DNA from: Methylovirgula sp. HY1
Lineage (GTDB): Bacteria; Pseudomonadota; Alphaproteobacteria; Rhizobiales; Beijerinckiaceae
Assembly: GCF_019343105.1 (NCBI RefSeq)
Contig: NZ_CP073764.1
Span: forward strand, 2,778,001 to 2,842,000
Direction of reading: 5' to 3'
DNA length: 64,000 nt
The position numbers and the translations under genes are program-made. A model generated the notes under the pieces. The model searched no databases. It saw only the letters and a program-made list of their open reading frames with translations, and was not told the origin of the DNA. Below, in pieces: positions 36,967-45,663 of the stretch. Position 1 is the stretch's first letter. The number at the start of each line of letters is the position of its first letter.

Positions 36967-38295
36967 ATGCACATTCTTCATAAGCAGCGTTGTCGGATCT
37001 GCGGATGCCCTGATTTGGCGCCGGTCATCGATCTTGGCGATCAATATCTGCAAGGCTCCTTCGTCAAGCCGCCGATGCAGATGCCGCCGATTCGCAAGGT
37101 GCCGACGAGGCTCGTGCGTTGCGATGTCTCCCGTGATGAAAATGCCTGCGGCTTGCTGCAGCTCGCGCATTCCATCCCGCCAGAAATTCTCTATGCCAAT
37201 TATTGGTACAAGTCCGGCACCAACGAGACGATGCGGCAGCATTTGGCGGAAATCGCCGCATCTGCTCTGGCCATTCTCGATCCAAAGGCTAAGCGGGCGC
37301 TGGACATAGGGTGCAATGATGGCACCTTGTTGAACTGCATTCCCAAGACATTCGAGCGTTGGGGCATCGATCCGTCCGACATCGCCGCGGCGATCCCTGC
37401 GCCCATACAGGTGATCAACACAGTATTTCCGTCGGATAAGGCAAAGCACCGTCTGCGCGGCCTGCGCTTTGATCTGATCACCTCCGTGGCCATGTTCTAT
37501 GATTTGGAGGATCCGGTTAAATTCGCCAGCGGCGTCGAAGAATTGCTGGAGGATGAGGGCATATGGATCCTCGAAATGTCCTATATGCCTTTAATGCTGG
37601 AGATGAACTCGTTTGATACTGTGTGTCACGAGCATCTCGAATATTATAGCCTCTCGGTGCTCAACACGATCATGGCGCGCGCCGGTTTGCGCGTCTTCAA
37701 AGTGTCGTTGAACTGGATCAATGGTGGCAGCCTGCGGTGTTATGTCTGCAAGGCGGATTGCTTTCGCTATGACACGGCCGAGGCGCGGGATTTGATTCGC
37801 CGGCTGCAGGTGAACGAGTTTCAGATGCAGCTCGACACCAATGTGCCTTATCTCGCTTTCCAGCTTCGTATCGACGCGCTGCGTCAACAGATGACGGAGC
37901 TTTTGGCGCGTATTCATGCCGATGGCGGCAGCGTGCATGTCTATGGCGCGTCGACCAAGGGCAATGTGCTGCTGCAATGGTATGGGATCGACTCCTATAA
38001 GGTGGCTTATGCCGCCGACCGCAATCCCGACAAGGTTGGTGCTTATACGCTCGGAACCGGCATCCGCATTATTTCCGAGGAAGAGTCGCGCCGGATGCGG
38101 CCGGATTATTATCTGGTCTTGCCATGGCATTTCAAACAAGAATTCCTGACGCGTGAGCGTGAGACGATCATGGCCGGCACGAAAATGATTTTTCCGCTGC
38201 CGGAAATTTCCGTCGTCACCGCCGATAATCTCGATGCAGAGATCGCAAAGGCCGACGTGACAGGAAAAATGCTTGAACGTGTACTTGGGATTTGA
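36967..38295 (+). CDS. Sugar C-methyltransferase family protein
   Basis: This 442-aa protein has the three-part architecture of NovU/TylCIII-like C-methyltransferases. An N-terminal zinc-binding region has CRICGCPDL and a later Cys (ACGLLQLAHS). A central SAM domain has ALDIGCNDGTLLNCI and FDLITSVAMFYDLEDPVKF. A C-terminal Rossmann-like domain has VHVYGASTKGNVLLQWYGI and YYLVLPWHFKQEFL. The segment CHEHLEYYSL carries the family's conserved His/Tyr residues. Such enzymes methylate C3 or C5 of a nucleotide keto-sugar. It is followed after 27 bp by a dehydratase/epimerase that could supply the keto-sugar. Confidence 0.88.
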   Translation: MHILHKQRCRICGCPDLAPVIDLGDQYLQGSFVKPPMQMPPIRKVPTRLVRCDVSRDENACGLLQLAHSIPPEILYANYWYKSGTNETMRQHLAEIAASALAILDPKAKRALDIGCNDGTLLNCIPKTFERWGIDPSDIAAAIPAPIQVINTVFPSDKAKHRLRGLRFDLITSVAMFYDLEDPVKFASGVEELLEDEGIWILEMSYMPLMLEMNSFDTVCHEHLEYYSLSVLNTIMARAGLRVFKVSLNWINGGSLRCYVCKADCFRYDTAEARDLIRRLQVNEFQMQLDTNVPYLAFQLRIDALRQQMTELLARIHADGGSVHVYGASTKGNVLLQWYGIDSYKVAYAADRNPDKVGAYTLGTGIRIISEEESRRMRPDYYLVLPWHFKQEFLTRERETIMAGTKMIFPLPEISVVTADNLDAEIAKADVTGKMLERVLGI

Positions 38296-38322
38296 TCTCA
38301 GCTCTTTCGATTTCGGGGCACC

Positions 38323-39270
38323 GTGAAGACGGCCTTGGTCTTAGGCGTGAATGGGCAGGACGGCAGCTATCTCGCCGAGGTCCTGATAGAACGGGGCTAC
38401 GACGTCACCGGCGTCGCGCGGCAGCCTGTGTCGCGGTGGATCGATCCTAAGCGCTTCCGTTACCAATCATTGGACGTCGCCGAAGCCGCGCCGCTCGATG
38501 CGCTGCTGGCCGAACTCCGGCCCGACGAAATTTATCATATGGCCGCCGTGCATGGCTCCGCGGGATATGCCTATGAGGCAGGTTGGCGCGCGGCTCTCGC
38601 CGTCAATGTCGGCTGTATCCATACTTGTTTGGAACATATGCGCATGCGCAGCCAAAATGCGCGGCTGTTCTATCCGAGTTCGATCAAGGCATTCGGTGCG
38701 CATCCTCCGCAGCAGATCAGCGAGACGACGCCGCGGGTTTCGGATTGTCTTTATAGCCTCATGAAAAACACGGCGACTGATCTGATCCATTATTACCGTG
38801 TTCGTCACGGCGTCTTCGCCTGTGTCGGCTATTATTTCAACCATGATTCGCCGCGCCGACCCGACAGCTATTTTCTGCCGCGTCTTGCCGCGCGCATCGC
38901 CGGCCAGATCAAGCAGCAGGACAACTCGCCAGATATCGCGAGTCTGGATTTCTGGTGCGATTGGGGTAGCAGTCGCGAATTTGCCGAGATGACTGCGGAT
39001 CTGCTGCAAGCCGAAGCGCCGGAAGATGTGATCATGGCCACGGGCCAGTCCGTCTATGCGGCGAGACTGGCAGCGGAACTCGCAAGCGCAGCGGGACTCG
39101 TCGGTGATATCGCGCCGCCAGCCTCAAGCGAAGCACCGTTCCGCGCCGATCTCACCAAGCTTCGCACGGTCGTGGGCCGAACACCGCATCTGCATGCTTT
39201 CGATGTGGCGGCCTGGATCTTACGCGAACGGCACGGGATTGTTCTGCCCAAAACGGGAGCTGTCTCATGA
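38323..39270 (+). CDS. NAD-dependent sugar dehydratase/epimerase (GDP-mannose 4,6-dehydratase-like)
   Basis: The 315-aa extended SDR enzyme has the cofactor motif VLGVNGQDGSYLAEVLIERG, typical of GDP-mannose 4,6-dehydratases and relatives, then the segment EIYHMAAVHG. The active-site region reads YPSSIKAFG, and the Tyr-Lys pair lies in LYSLMKNTA. The long GMD-type C-terminal part is shortened relative to typical members of about 350 residues. The GTG start is preceded by GGGG. The gene ends in an ATGA overlap with the next gene. Substrate is probably a nucleotide sugar of the cluster. Confidence 0.82.
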   Translation: MKTALVLGVNGQDGSYLAEVLIERGYDVTGVARQPVSRWIDPKRFRYQSLDVAEAAPLDALLAELRPDEIYHMAAVHGSAGYAYEAGWRAALAVNVGCIHTCLEHMRMRSQNARLFYPSSIKAFGAHPPQQISETTPRVSDCLYSLMKNTATDLIHYYRVRHGVFACVGYYFNHDSPRRPDSYFLPRLAARIAGQIKQQDNSPDIASLDFWCDWGSSREFAEMTADLLQAEAPEDVIMATGQSVYAARLAAELASAAGLVGDIAPPASSEAPFRADLTKLRTVVGRTPHLHAFDVAAWILRERHGIVLPKTGAVS

Positions 39271-40424
39271 CCCGGGTCCTTCTCGGCATGCTGGGCTCGA
39301 ATGGCGATTGCCTTTATGCCACGGCCATTGCGCGTCAGATCAAACAAGATTTTCCGGGCTGTCATCTCACCTGGGCGATCAGCAGCCTGTGCCGCAACGT
39401 CCTCTTCAACAATCCGGACGTCGACGAGATTTGGGAGATTCCGGTCGCAAGCTGGCCGGAGATCGCCAGGGCTTGGGCGCTATTTGAGATCGAAGCGCAT
39501 CAGCTTGCGGTGCAAGGTCGGTTCGACCGGGTCTTCCTCACGCAAATTTGGCCATCGCATTTCGAGAATTACGACGGCACAGTGCGCGCGCCGCTATTTC
39601 GCAACTTTGGTCGGCCGCTTACCGTCCCGATCGACGTGACGATCAATCTCACGGAAGAGGAGACAGCCGGGGTCGACGATTGGTTCGCTAAGAGTCCGGG
39701 CGCCCATGCTTCCGAGGTCGTGCTGTTCGAATCCTCGTCGAAGTCCGGTCAGTCCTTCATGACCATCGACCTCGCCATGCATTTGGCGGAGGCGATCACT
39801 GCGGCGCGGCCGCAGGCCGTGGCGATCATCTCCAGCCATGAGGCCAAAGCCAGTGCGAACCCGCGCATTCTCTCCGCCAGTCAGCTGAGCATCCGCCAGA
39901 CGGCGCGGCTCACTCATCATGTCGATCTTTTCGTCGGCTGTGGCAGCGGCCTGACGGTCGCCGCAACGGCCGATGTGGCGAAACAAGGTCTGCCGAACAT
40001 CCAAGTTCTAAATCGTCATACGTCGGTCTATGCGTCGTTCCGGCATGATTTTGCTTTTTACGGCAAGCCGACAGGGCAATTCATGGAATTGACCTCGACC
40101 GACGCGGGGCATTTACGATCGGTCGTGCTGGCGGCGCTTGCCGATGGTTTCAAATCTGCCAAGTGTTCCTATGACGATCCGGTTCCGCTCACCTTCGATT
40201 GGTATTTGCACTCGGTCAAAACCATGCTGATCGATCAGGGCCGCTTTGCCGACGCCATGCATTCGTTGTTGATCACGGCGGAGCGCTATGGCTGGCATCC
40301 ATTGCTCAAGCAATTCGGGCAGCATTTGGTCTGGCCGCGTCTCAAGGACGATCCGCGCTGCGTGTTGCCGCATCGCAAGGCAGAGGTGGAATTGCTGCGG
40401 GCGGGGATAGCTAAACCTGACTGA
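39267..40424 (+). CDS. GT9-like (heptosyltransferase-type) glycosyltransferase
   Basis: The 385-aa product begins MTRVLLGMLGSNGDCLYATAIARQIKQDFPG, the N-terminal pattern of GT9 enzymes (the G-D motif plus a helix), followed by LTWAISSLCRNVLFNNPDVDEIW. A C-terminal part has VDLFVGCGSGLTVAATA, resembling the nucleotide-sugar pocket loop where GT9 enzymes have VGxDTGxxH; the Asp-Thr-Gly is altered here. It is translationally coupled to the dehydratase gene. It probably adds a sugar to a surface glycan; donor and acceptor are unknown. Confidence 0.7.
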   Translation: MTRVLLGMLGSNGDCLYATAIARQIKQDFPGCHLTWAISSLCRNVLFNNPDVDEIWEIPVASWPEIARAWALFEIEAHQLAVQGRFDRVFLTQIWPSHFENYDGTVRAPLFRNFGRPLTVPIDVTINLTEEETAGVDDWFAKSPGAHASEVVLFESSSKSGQSFMTIDLAMHLAEAITAARPQAVAIISSHEAKASANPRILSASQLSIRQTARLTHHVDLFVGCGSGLTVAATADVAKQGLPNIQVLNRHTSVYASFRHDFAFYGKPTGQFMELTSTDAGHLRSVVLAALADGFKSAKCSYDDPVPLTFDWYLHSVKTMLIDQGRFADAMHSLLITAERYGWHPLLKQFGQHLVWPRLKDDPRCVLPHRKAEVELLRAGIAKPD

Positions 40425-40452
40425 ATTCAGGCGCGGTTCGCGCGTGGCGCTG

Positions 40453-41397
40453 TCACGCGCTGACCTTGTCGAGCCGGTCGAGCGCCTTGGCATCGAGCAA
40501 AAGGTCCGCGGCGCCTAGAATCTCGTCGAGCTGAGCGAGGCTGGTGGCGCTGACGATCGGCGCGGTAATGCCTGGCTGGGCGAGGACCCAGGCGATCGCG
40601 ATCTGCGCGGGAGTCACCCCCAAGCGCGCGGCGATCTTGTCCATTTCCCGGAGAATATCGAGGCTGCGCGGATCAAAGACATGCGAGAGCACATTCGCCC
40701 TCGGCTTGCCTTCGAAATCCGACGCCTTGCGATATTTGCCGGTCAGAAAGCCGGCGGCCAGCGCATAATAGGAGATGACGCCGAGATTTTCCGAGGCGCA
40801 GAATTTCTGCACACCGCCTTCAAACATCTTGCGATTGACGAGGCTGTAGTTCGGCTGCAGCGATGTGAAGCCCGGAAGACCATATGTCTTGGCGATGCCG
40901 CGGGCTTCGGCCAGCCGCAAGGCGGTGTAATTGGATGCGCCGATCGCCCGCACTTTGCCCTGCTGAATGAGCTGCGCAAAGGCCGAGAGCGTCTCTTCAA
41001 GCGGCGTTCCCGGATCATCGACATGGGCCTGGTAGAGATCGATGTAATCGGTGTTGAGCCGCTTCAACGAGGCTTCCGCCGACGCGAGAATATGCGCCTT
41101 TGAGAGACCCCTGCCTTCGGGCATGGGCATGCCGACCTTTGTCGCGACGATGATTTTCTCGCGCGCACCGCCGCGCCGCAGCCAAGCGCCGATCAGTTTT
41201 TCGGATTCACCACCCTGATGGCCCGGAACCCAGGTCGAATAGACATCCGCCGTATCGATACAGGCGAAGCCGCGCGCGATGAAAGCATCGATGATCGATA
41301 GCGACGTCGCTTCATCCGCGGTCCAGCCGAAGACATTGCCGCCGAGGACGATGGGGGCAAAACTGAGGCCCGAACGGCCGAGAGCACGATGCCGCAT
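40453..41397 (-). CDS. Aldo-keto reductase
   Basis: This 314-aa NADPH-dependent oxidoreductase has the barrel family features: start MRHRALGRSGLSFAPIVLGG, the catalytic Asp/Tyr in FACIDTADVYS, the Lys in IIVATKVGM, and the His in DLYQAHVDDP. GKVRAIGASNYTALRL and the C-terminal VLAQPGITAPIVSATSLAQL bind cofactor. It fits the YajO/YeaE-like subgroup that reduces varied aldehydes. No neighbour suggests a substrate. It is transcribed toward the end of the convergent GT9-like gene. Confidence 0.93.
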   Translation of the reverse strand: MRHRALGRSGLSFAPIVLGGNVFGWTADEATSLSIIDAFIARGFACIDTADVYSTWVPGHQGGESEKLIGAWLRRGGAREKIIVATKVGMPMPEGRGLSKAHILASAEASLKRLNTDYIDLYQAHVDDPGTPLEETLSAFAQLIQQGKVRAIGASNYTALRLAEARGIAKTYGLPGFTSLQPNYSLVNRKMFEGGVQKFCASENLGVISYYALAAGFLTGKYRKASDFEGKPRANVLSHVFDPRSLDILREMDKIAARLGVTPAQIAIAWVLAQPGITAPIVSATSLAQLDEILGAADLLLDAKALDRLDKVSA

Positions 41398-41511
41398 GGG
41401 CGCCTCGCATGTGGGGCAGAGCGCGACACGCGGCAGACATCGGATGACGATGCTTTGCCGTCAAGGCGCGCCTTGCAAAAGATCGGTCATGTCTCGCTTT
41501 GGACCAGTCTC

Positions 41512-41541
41512 GATACGACATCGGATTGCCGATGTCGTATC
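41512..41541. terminator. 13-bp perfect hairpin downstream of thrS
   Basis: Arms GATACGACATCGG and CCGATGTCGTATC pair perfectly around ATTG. It follows the C-rich hairpin on the thrS transcript, so it may be a second, bidirectional 3'-end structure. No long T-run is seen on either strand. Confidence 0.5.
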
Positions 41542-41544
41542 AAC

Positions 41545-41564
41545 CCCCCGCAACTTTTCGGGGG
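41545..41564 (-). terminator. Probable thrS terminator hairpin
   Basis: On the minus strand CCCCCG and CGGGGG flank AAAAGTTG about 12 bases after the thrS stop. Only a short T pair follows, so efficiency is uncertain. Confidence 0.5.
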
Positions 41565-41575
41565 CTTGAGCTTCA

Positions 41576-43516
41576 TTAAGGTTTGATGTTGGGGCCACGC
41601 GCCTGCTTGAAAATGTCGGCACGCTCGGCGATCTCGGGCTTGAGGCGGGCGAGCAGATCATCAAGGGACATAGAGCCGAGGTCGGTTCCATCGCGGAGCC
41701 GGACCGCAACGCTGTTCTTTTCCACCTCCGCGTCCCCGACGACCAGCATGTAAGGGATCTTCAGCATCTGGCCGTTGCGGATTTTCTTCTGCATCCGCTC
41801 GGATGACAGATCGGCGTCGACGCGCAGCCCTTGCGTTCCGGTCGGAATATCCGCCGCGAGAAGTTTGTCGCGGACCGCGATCGCATAGTCGGTGTGCTTG
41901 TCCGAAATCGGGATGACGCGCAGCTGGATGGGCGCCAGCCAAGTCGGAAAATTGCCGCCGTAATGCTCGATCAGGAAGGCCACGAACCGTTCATGCGAGC
42001 CGAGTGGAGCGCGATGAATGACATAGACGGGCGCTTCGCGGCCGTCCTCGGCGATATAGGTGAGGTCGAAACGTTCCGACGCAAGGAAATCCAGTTGGTT
42101 GGTCGAAATCGCCCATTCGGTGCCGACGGCGCTGCGTACCATGAAATCGACCTTCGGCCCATAGAACGCCGCTTCGCCTTCCTTTTCGACATAAGGTAGG
42201 CCGGATTCCTTCATGGCCTCGCGGATGACTTCCAATGCGGCCAGCCATTTTTCCGGCGCATCGACATATTTGTCGAGCTTTTCAAGGTCGGGCAATGACA
42301 GACGCATGTAGAATCTGTCGATGTCGAACAGCCTATAATAATAGGCGTGCAGCTCCATCACGCGCTTGAATTCGTCCTTGGCCTGGTCATAGGCGCAATA
42401 GATATGCGCGTCGTTCTGACAGAATCCGCGCACGCGCATCAGGCCGGTCAGGGCGCCGCTCGCTTCGTAACGGAAGGCGTCGGCATATTCAGCGATGCGG
42501 AAGGGAAGTTCGCGATATGAACGCGGCCGCGCCAAATAAATTTGGTGGTGGTGCGGGCAGTTCATCGGCCGGATGTAATAGGTCTCCCCATCGATATCCA
42601 TCGGCGCATACATGTCGTCCTTGTAATAAGGCAGATGCCCGGAGCGATAATATAAGGCCTGCTTGGTCAGAATCGGCGTCTTCACGCGCTGATAGCCTTC
42701 GCGGCGCTCCTCGATGCGGGCGAGAAGCTCGAGCTCATCACGGATCACGGTGCCGGCCGGCATCCAGAGCGGCAGGCCGGGCCCGACATCTTCCGCGAAG
42801 CGGAACAGTTCGAGCTGCTGTCCGAGCTTGCGATGGTCGCGCTTCTTTGCCTCCTCCATTTCCCAAATGCAGGTCTTGAGCGCGGCGGCATTGTCAAAGG
42901 CAATCCCATAGATGCGTTGAAGCTGCGGATTGCGGGAATCGCCGCGCCAATAGGCGCCGGCGATCGACATCAATTTGAAATGGCGGATCGCCCCCACGCT
43001 GGGCAAATGCGGACCGCGGCAGAGGTCGACGAATTCACCGAGGCGATAGAGCGACACATGATCGACGCCGGCAGGACCGGACGCGACGACGCCGCTGTCG
43101 CCGGTTTCCTTGACGACGGCGGTCGTTCCCTTCTCTTTGAGCAGCCCGAGCAGTTCTACCTTATAGGGCTGATCCCGCTCGCGCATGAGATCGATGGCCT
43201 CCTCGATCTTGACATCGACCCGCTCGAAAGGGACCGAATTCTTGGCGAGTTGGTGCATCCGCTCTTCGATCGCGGGCAAGTCTTCGACGCTGAGCGGCGG
43301 TTCGACCATGAAGTCGTAAAAGAAGCCGTTTTCGGTCGTCGGCCCAACTCCGAAGCGCGCGGTCGGATAGATGCTGGCGATTGCCGCGGCCATGAGATGC
43401 GCCGCGGAATGGCGCAACATATCAAGCTTCTGCGAGTTGTCGGCTTCCAGCACAGACCTGTTCCTCATCATCTTCGGGATTGCGAAATCTTTAGGGTCGA
43501 AGCCCCCAAACTGCAA
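41576..43516 (-). CDS. thrS: Threonyl-tRNA synthetase without an N-terminal TGS domain
   Basis: This 646-aa enzyme charges tRNA-Thr. The editing-type SAD domain starts almost at once (LRHSAAHLMAAAI, about residue 35), so the roughly 60-residue TGS domain found in the E. coli enzyme is absent. Other landmarks are present: CRGPHLPSVG, FKLMSIAGAYWRGD, KKRDHRKLGQQL, the zinc Cys/His in IRPMNCPHHHQIY, class II motif 2 (FRYEASGALTGLMRVRGFCQ), FYGPKVDFMV, motif 3 (HRAPLGSHERF) and an anticodon-binding domain from about residue 540. Start may be at Met 1, or at the MMRNRS pair 15-16 codons later. No second thrS is in the window. Confidence 0.95.
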   Translation of the reverse strand: MQFGGFDPKDFAIPKMMRNRSVLEADNSQKLDMLRHSAAHLMAAAIASIYPTARFGVGPTTENGFFYDFMVEPPLSVEDLPAIEERMHQLAKNSVPFERVDVKIEEAIDLMRERDQPYKVELLGLLKEKGTTAVVKETGDSGVVASGPAGVDHVSLYRLGEFVDLCRGPHLPSVGAIRHFKLMSIAGAYWRGDSRNPQLQRIYGIAFDNAAALKTCIWEMEEAKKRDHRKLGQQLELFRFAEDVGPGLPLWMPAGTVIRDELELLARIEERREGYQRVKTPILTKQALYYRSGHLPYYKDDMYAPMDIDGETYYIRPMNCPHHHQIYLARPRSYRELPFRIAEYADAFRYEASGALTGLMRVRGFCQNDAHIYCAYDQAKDEFKRVMELHAYYYRLFDIDRFYMRLSLPDLEKLDKYVDAPEKWLAALEVIREAMKESGLPYVEKEGEAAFYGPKVDFMVRSAVGTEWAISTNQLDFLASERFDLTYIAEDGREAPVYVIHRAPLGSHERFVAFLIEHYGGNFPTWLAPIQLRVIPISDKHTDYAIAVRDKLLAADIPTGTQGLRVDADLSSERMQKKIRNGQMLKIPYMLVVGDAEVEKNSVAVRLRDGTDLGSMSLDDLLARLKPEIAERADIFKQARGPNIKP

Positions 43517-43976
43517 TCTTCATTATGCTCATGCTCGGCAAAGCGCGCAAACCGCGGCGATGCTGGGGCCTCGCCCGGTCGGAGCGCACTCGGCAGCTCA
43601 TCAGCAAGGTAGGAGCACGCGGTCCAGGATGCCAGGCGCCCCCGACAATTGGCATGACCACGCTGTCGCGCGTTCTCGTCGGCTTGCCGTCGCGGCCGTA
43701 TCGGTGAAAGCCGGCACTTGTCGAGACGGAGTACCGAGCCAAGCCAAGTGCGCGCCAGTTACTCTGAAACGTGGCCGCCAGCAAGAGCGAACCGGGCGGC
43801 GCATATTCAAGCGACAAATGGCGCAAAACCCGACCTGAAAGCATAGTTTTGATGCAGTAACGTCAAATTGTCCGAGGTTGATGGCCAGCTTGATCTTGCC
43901 TTGAGTGCATAGCGGCCGCGCTGGAACGATCTGCGCCGCCAGGGCGTTTTCGGGTCCAGTAACGAGAGGATCTGTC
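43517..43976. other. 460-bp region between thrS and the DJ-1/PfpI gene
   Basis: Only short unrelated frames occur on either strand and I recognise no RNA family. It is the divergent promoter region of thrS (minus) and the DJ-1/PfpI gene (plus). A leader RNA controlling thrS is possible but no T-box or attenuator hairpin is evident. Confidence 0.4.
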
Positions 43977-44549
43977 ATGGCGAAAGAACTCAAAGGTCGA
44001 CGCGTCGCGATTCTCGTGGCCGATGGCGTCGAACAGATCGAGCTGACCGAGCCGAAAAAGGCGTTGGAAGCCGCCGGTGCCGAAGTCACGATCGTCTCGC
44101 CCGCGCAAGGTAAATTGCAGGGTTTCAGCGATCAGAAGATGGAGAAGACCGACACATTCACGGTCGATGGCCCGTTGCCGCAAACCCGGCCTGAATCCTT
44201 CGATGCATTGATGCTGCCCGGCGGCGTGCAAAATCCGGACAAGCTTCGCCTGATCCCGGAGGCGGTGGCTTTCGTGCGTCATTTCGTCCAGGCGGAAAAG
44301 CCGATCGCCGCGATCTGCCATGGACCTTGGACCCTCATCAACGCCGGTGGCGTGCGCGGCCGCAGAATGACCTCTTGGCCTTCGCTGGAGGTCGATCTGA
44401 GCAATGCAGGGGCAGAATGGAGCGATGCGCCGGTGATTGTCGACCGCGGCCTCGTGACTTCACGCAAGCCTGCCGATCTGCCGCAGTTCTGCGCCAAGAT
44501 GATCGAGGAATTCGGCGGGAGCGGCGGCAAGCGACACGCGGCGGCGTAA
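43977..44549 (+). CDS. DJ-1/PfpI family protein (YhbO/YraA-like)
   Basis: The 190-aa product has the family's flavodoxin-like pattern: RRVAILVADGVEQIELTEP with the conserved Glu, ALMLPGGVQNPDKLR, and the nucleophile elbow AAICHGPWTLINAG with the catalytic Cys followed by His. The segment MTSWPSLEVDLSNAGAEWSD is typical of the PfpI-like stress-protein group. Members are described as deglycases, glyoxalases or chaperone-like proteins. ATG 43977 follows the ribosome site GAGAGGA. It is a single-gene unit. Confidence 0.92.
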   Translation: MAKELKGRRVAILVADGVEQIELTEPKKALEAAGAEVTIVSPAQGKLQGFSDQKMEKTDTFTVDGPLPQTRPESFDALMLPGGVQNPDKLRLIPEAVAFVRHFVQAEKPIAAICHGPWTLINAGGVRGRRMTSWPSLEVDLSNAGAEWSDAPVIVDRGLVTSRKPADLPQFCAKMIEEFGGSGGKRHAAA

Positions 44550-44635
44550 AGGGCGCGTCATTTCAGCCTGAGGTTCAGCTCACTCTGGCCCGATTTGTGA
44601 TAGCGCTCTGGAGAAGATTGCGGAGCGCTATCATT

Positions 44636-44911
44636 ATGGCTACGTCCCCGAAACTGGCGGATTTCATTCTTGACCTTTGCGCCAAAGCCGCGGCGTCGGA
44701 GATGATCGATCCCGAAGACGTCGCCAAGGCTTTTGCCAAAGTCTCCACCAACCCGAACGTGGTGACGTGGGAAGGCTATTTGCTCGCCGTCAAGGACAAT
44801 GCGGTGAAGCTTGCGAAAGAAGGCAAGATCCGTGTCTACCGCAAAGGCGTCGCGGTCGATCCCGAGACATTGAAGGGCGTCTATCGGATGGGTCCAGTGT
44901 CGGCCGAGTGA
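44636..44911 (+). CDS. DUF3253-like small protein
   Basis: This 91-aa basic protein starts MATSPKLADFILDLCAKAAA and has a winged-helix-like pattern: IDPEDVAKAFAKV, then WEGYLLAVKDNAVKLAKEGKIRVYRKG, ending VDPETLKGVYRMGP. The ending matches DUF3253, where a GPIRL-like segment closes the domain. The ATG at 44636 is chosen because upstream codons are not conserved in character. Function is unknown; a nucleic-acid-binding role would be a guess. Confidence 0.75.
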   Translation: MATSPKLADFILDLCAKAAASEMIDPEDVAKAFAKVSTNPNVVTWEGYLLAVKDNAVKLAKEGKIRVYRKGVAVDPETLKGVYRMGPVSAE

Positions 44912-45663
44912 GCCACACAAACCCAACCTTGAAAAGCCTGAAAGTGACGGCAATCCCCGTCACATATTTCCAACGTTTATTCTGATCCCGGCAGCGTCCG
45001 GCCTTTGATCGCGCCGTCGCGCCTCTATGCTAAAGGTGCATCACGCTCCCGGTGGGTGATGGCGGGGGCATCGTCCTCGCTGTGGTGATCATGCTCCTGG
45101 CTTCCGCACCGCTGGCGGCCTTCGTCGAGCGGCGTCCAGCCGTCAAGATGCTGGCATTGCACTTCTTGCTGAATTGATCAATCGTCTGGAACGAAGATGT
45201 GCCAGAGCGCGCGAGGCTTGCGCCAATATGGATATCTCTGCTTTTCAAACGGTAGCTGTGGAAAGCCGTTTCACACGATAGACGAATCATCGTCGATCGG
45301 GAATTTTAGCAACTGATTCACTTGGCGTTGCTCTTCCCCAAAGCAGGCAAAAGGAATCACTTCGTCCTTCCTGATTTCGGGCTTGATCGAGGGCAAGATC
45401 CACTGTCCACCGACTTGTCCTAATGCCGAAATCATAACCGTCGAGGAGCTGTTGCATGATGGCCCCACGATGTGATTCTGTCCTGGCCAGCGATCGGAAA
45501 TGTGAGTCGCGTGCATCGCCGATGCGATTGCCGCGTGTACTGCGCATGTCTCGTCGGATGCAAGAAAACATCGCTCAAGCGCATTTGTCTTGGCGTGTAG
45601 TGCTGCTGCGTTTCGGCCTTCCTCCCGCGACAAGGGTCGCCAAAATTGTCTCAAGGCTTCGGC
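44912..45663. other. 752-bp gap with a terC remnant
   Basis: The first part holds a decayed terC fragment (listed separately). The second part, about 45271-45567, has a minus-strand frame with moderately gene-like codons (segment WILPSIKPEIRKDEVIPFAC) but no ribosome site or recognised domain, and it runs into the antisense of the ybjN-like gene. I do not call it a gene. Confidence 0.4.
45058..45177 (+). pseudogene. Remnant of a TerC-family membrane protein gene
   Basis: The frame reads DGGGIVLAVVIMLLASAPLA, then AFVERRPAVKMLALHFLLN and a stop. TerC proteins contain the pattern of a hydrophobic helix followed by FVERHPTVKMLALSFLL, so this matches the region before the last helices. The upstream part, with the metal-binding Asp residues, and the final helices are missing. 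The neighbouring DNA shows no other terC part. Confidence 0.7.

Noticed and set aside
43525-43707. CTGATGAG string upstream of thrS as a possible hammerhead ribozyme
   Set aside because: The CGAAA element and the three-helix arrangement are missing.
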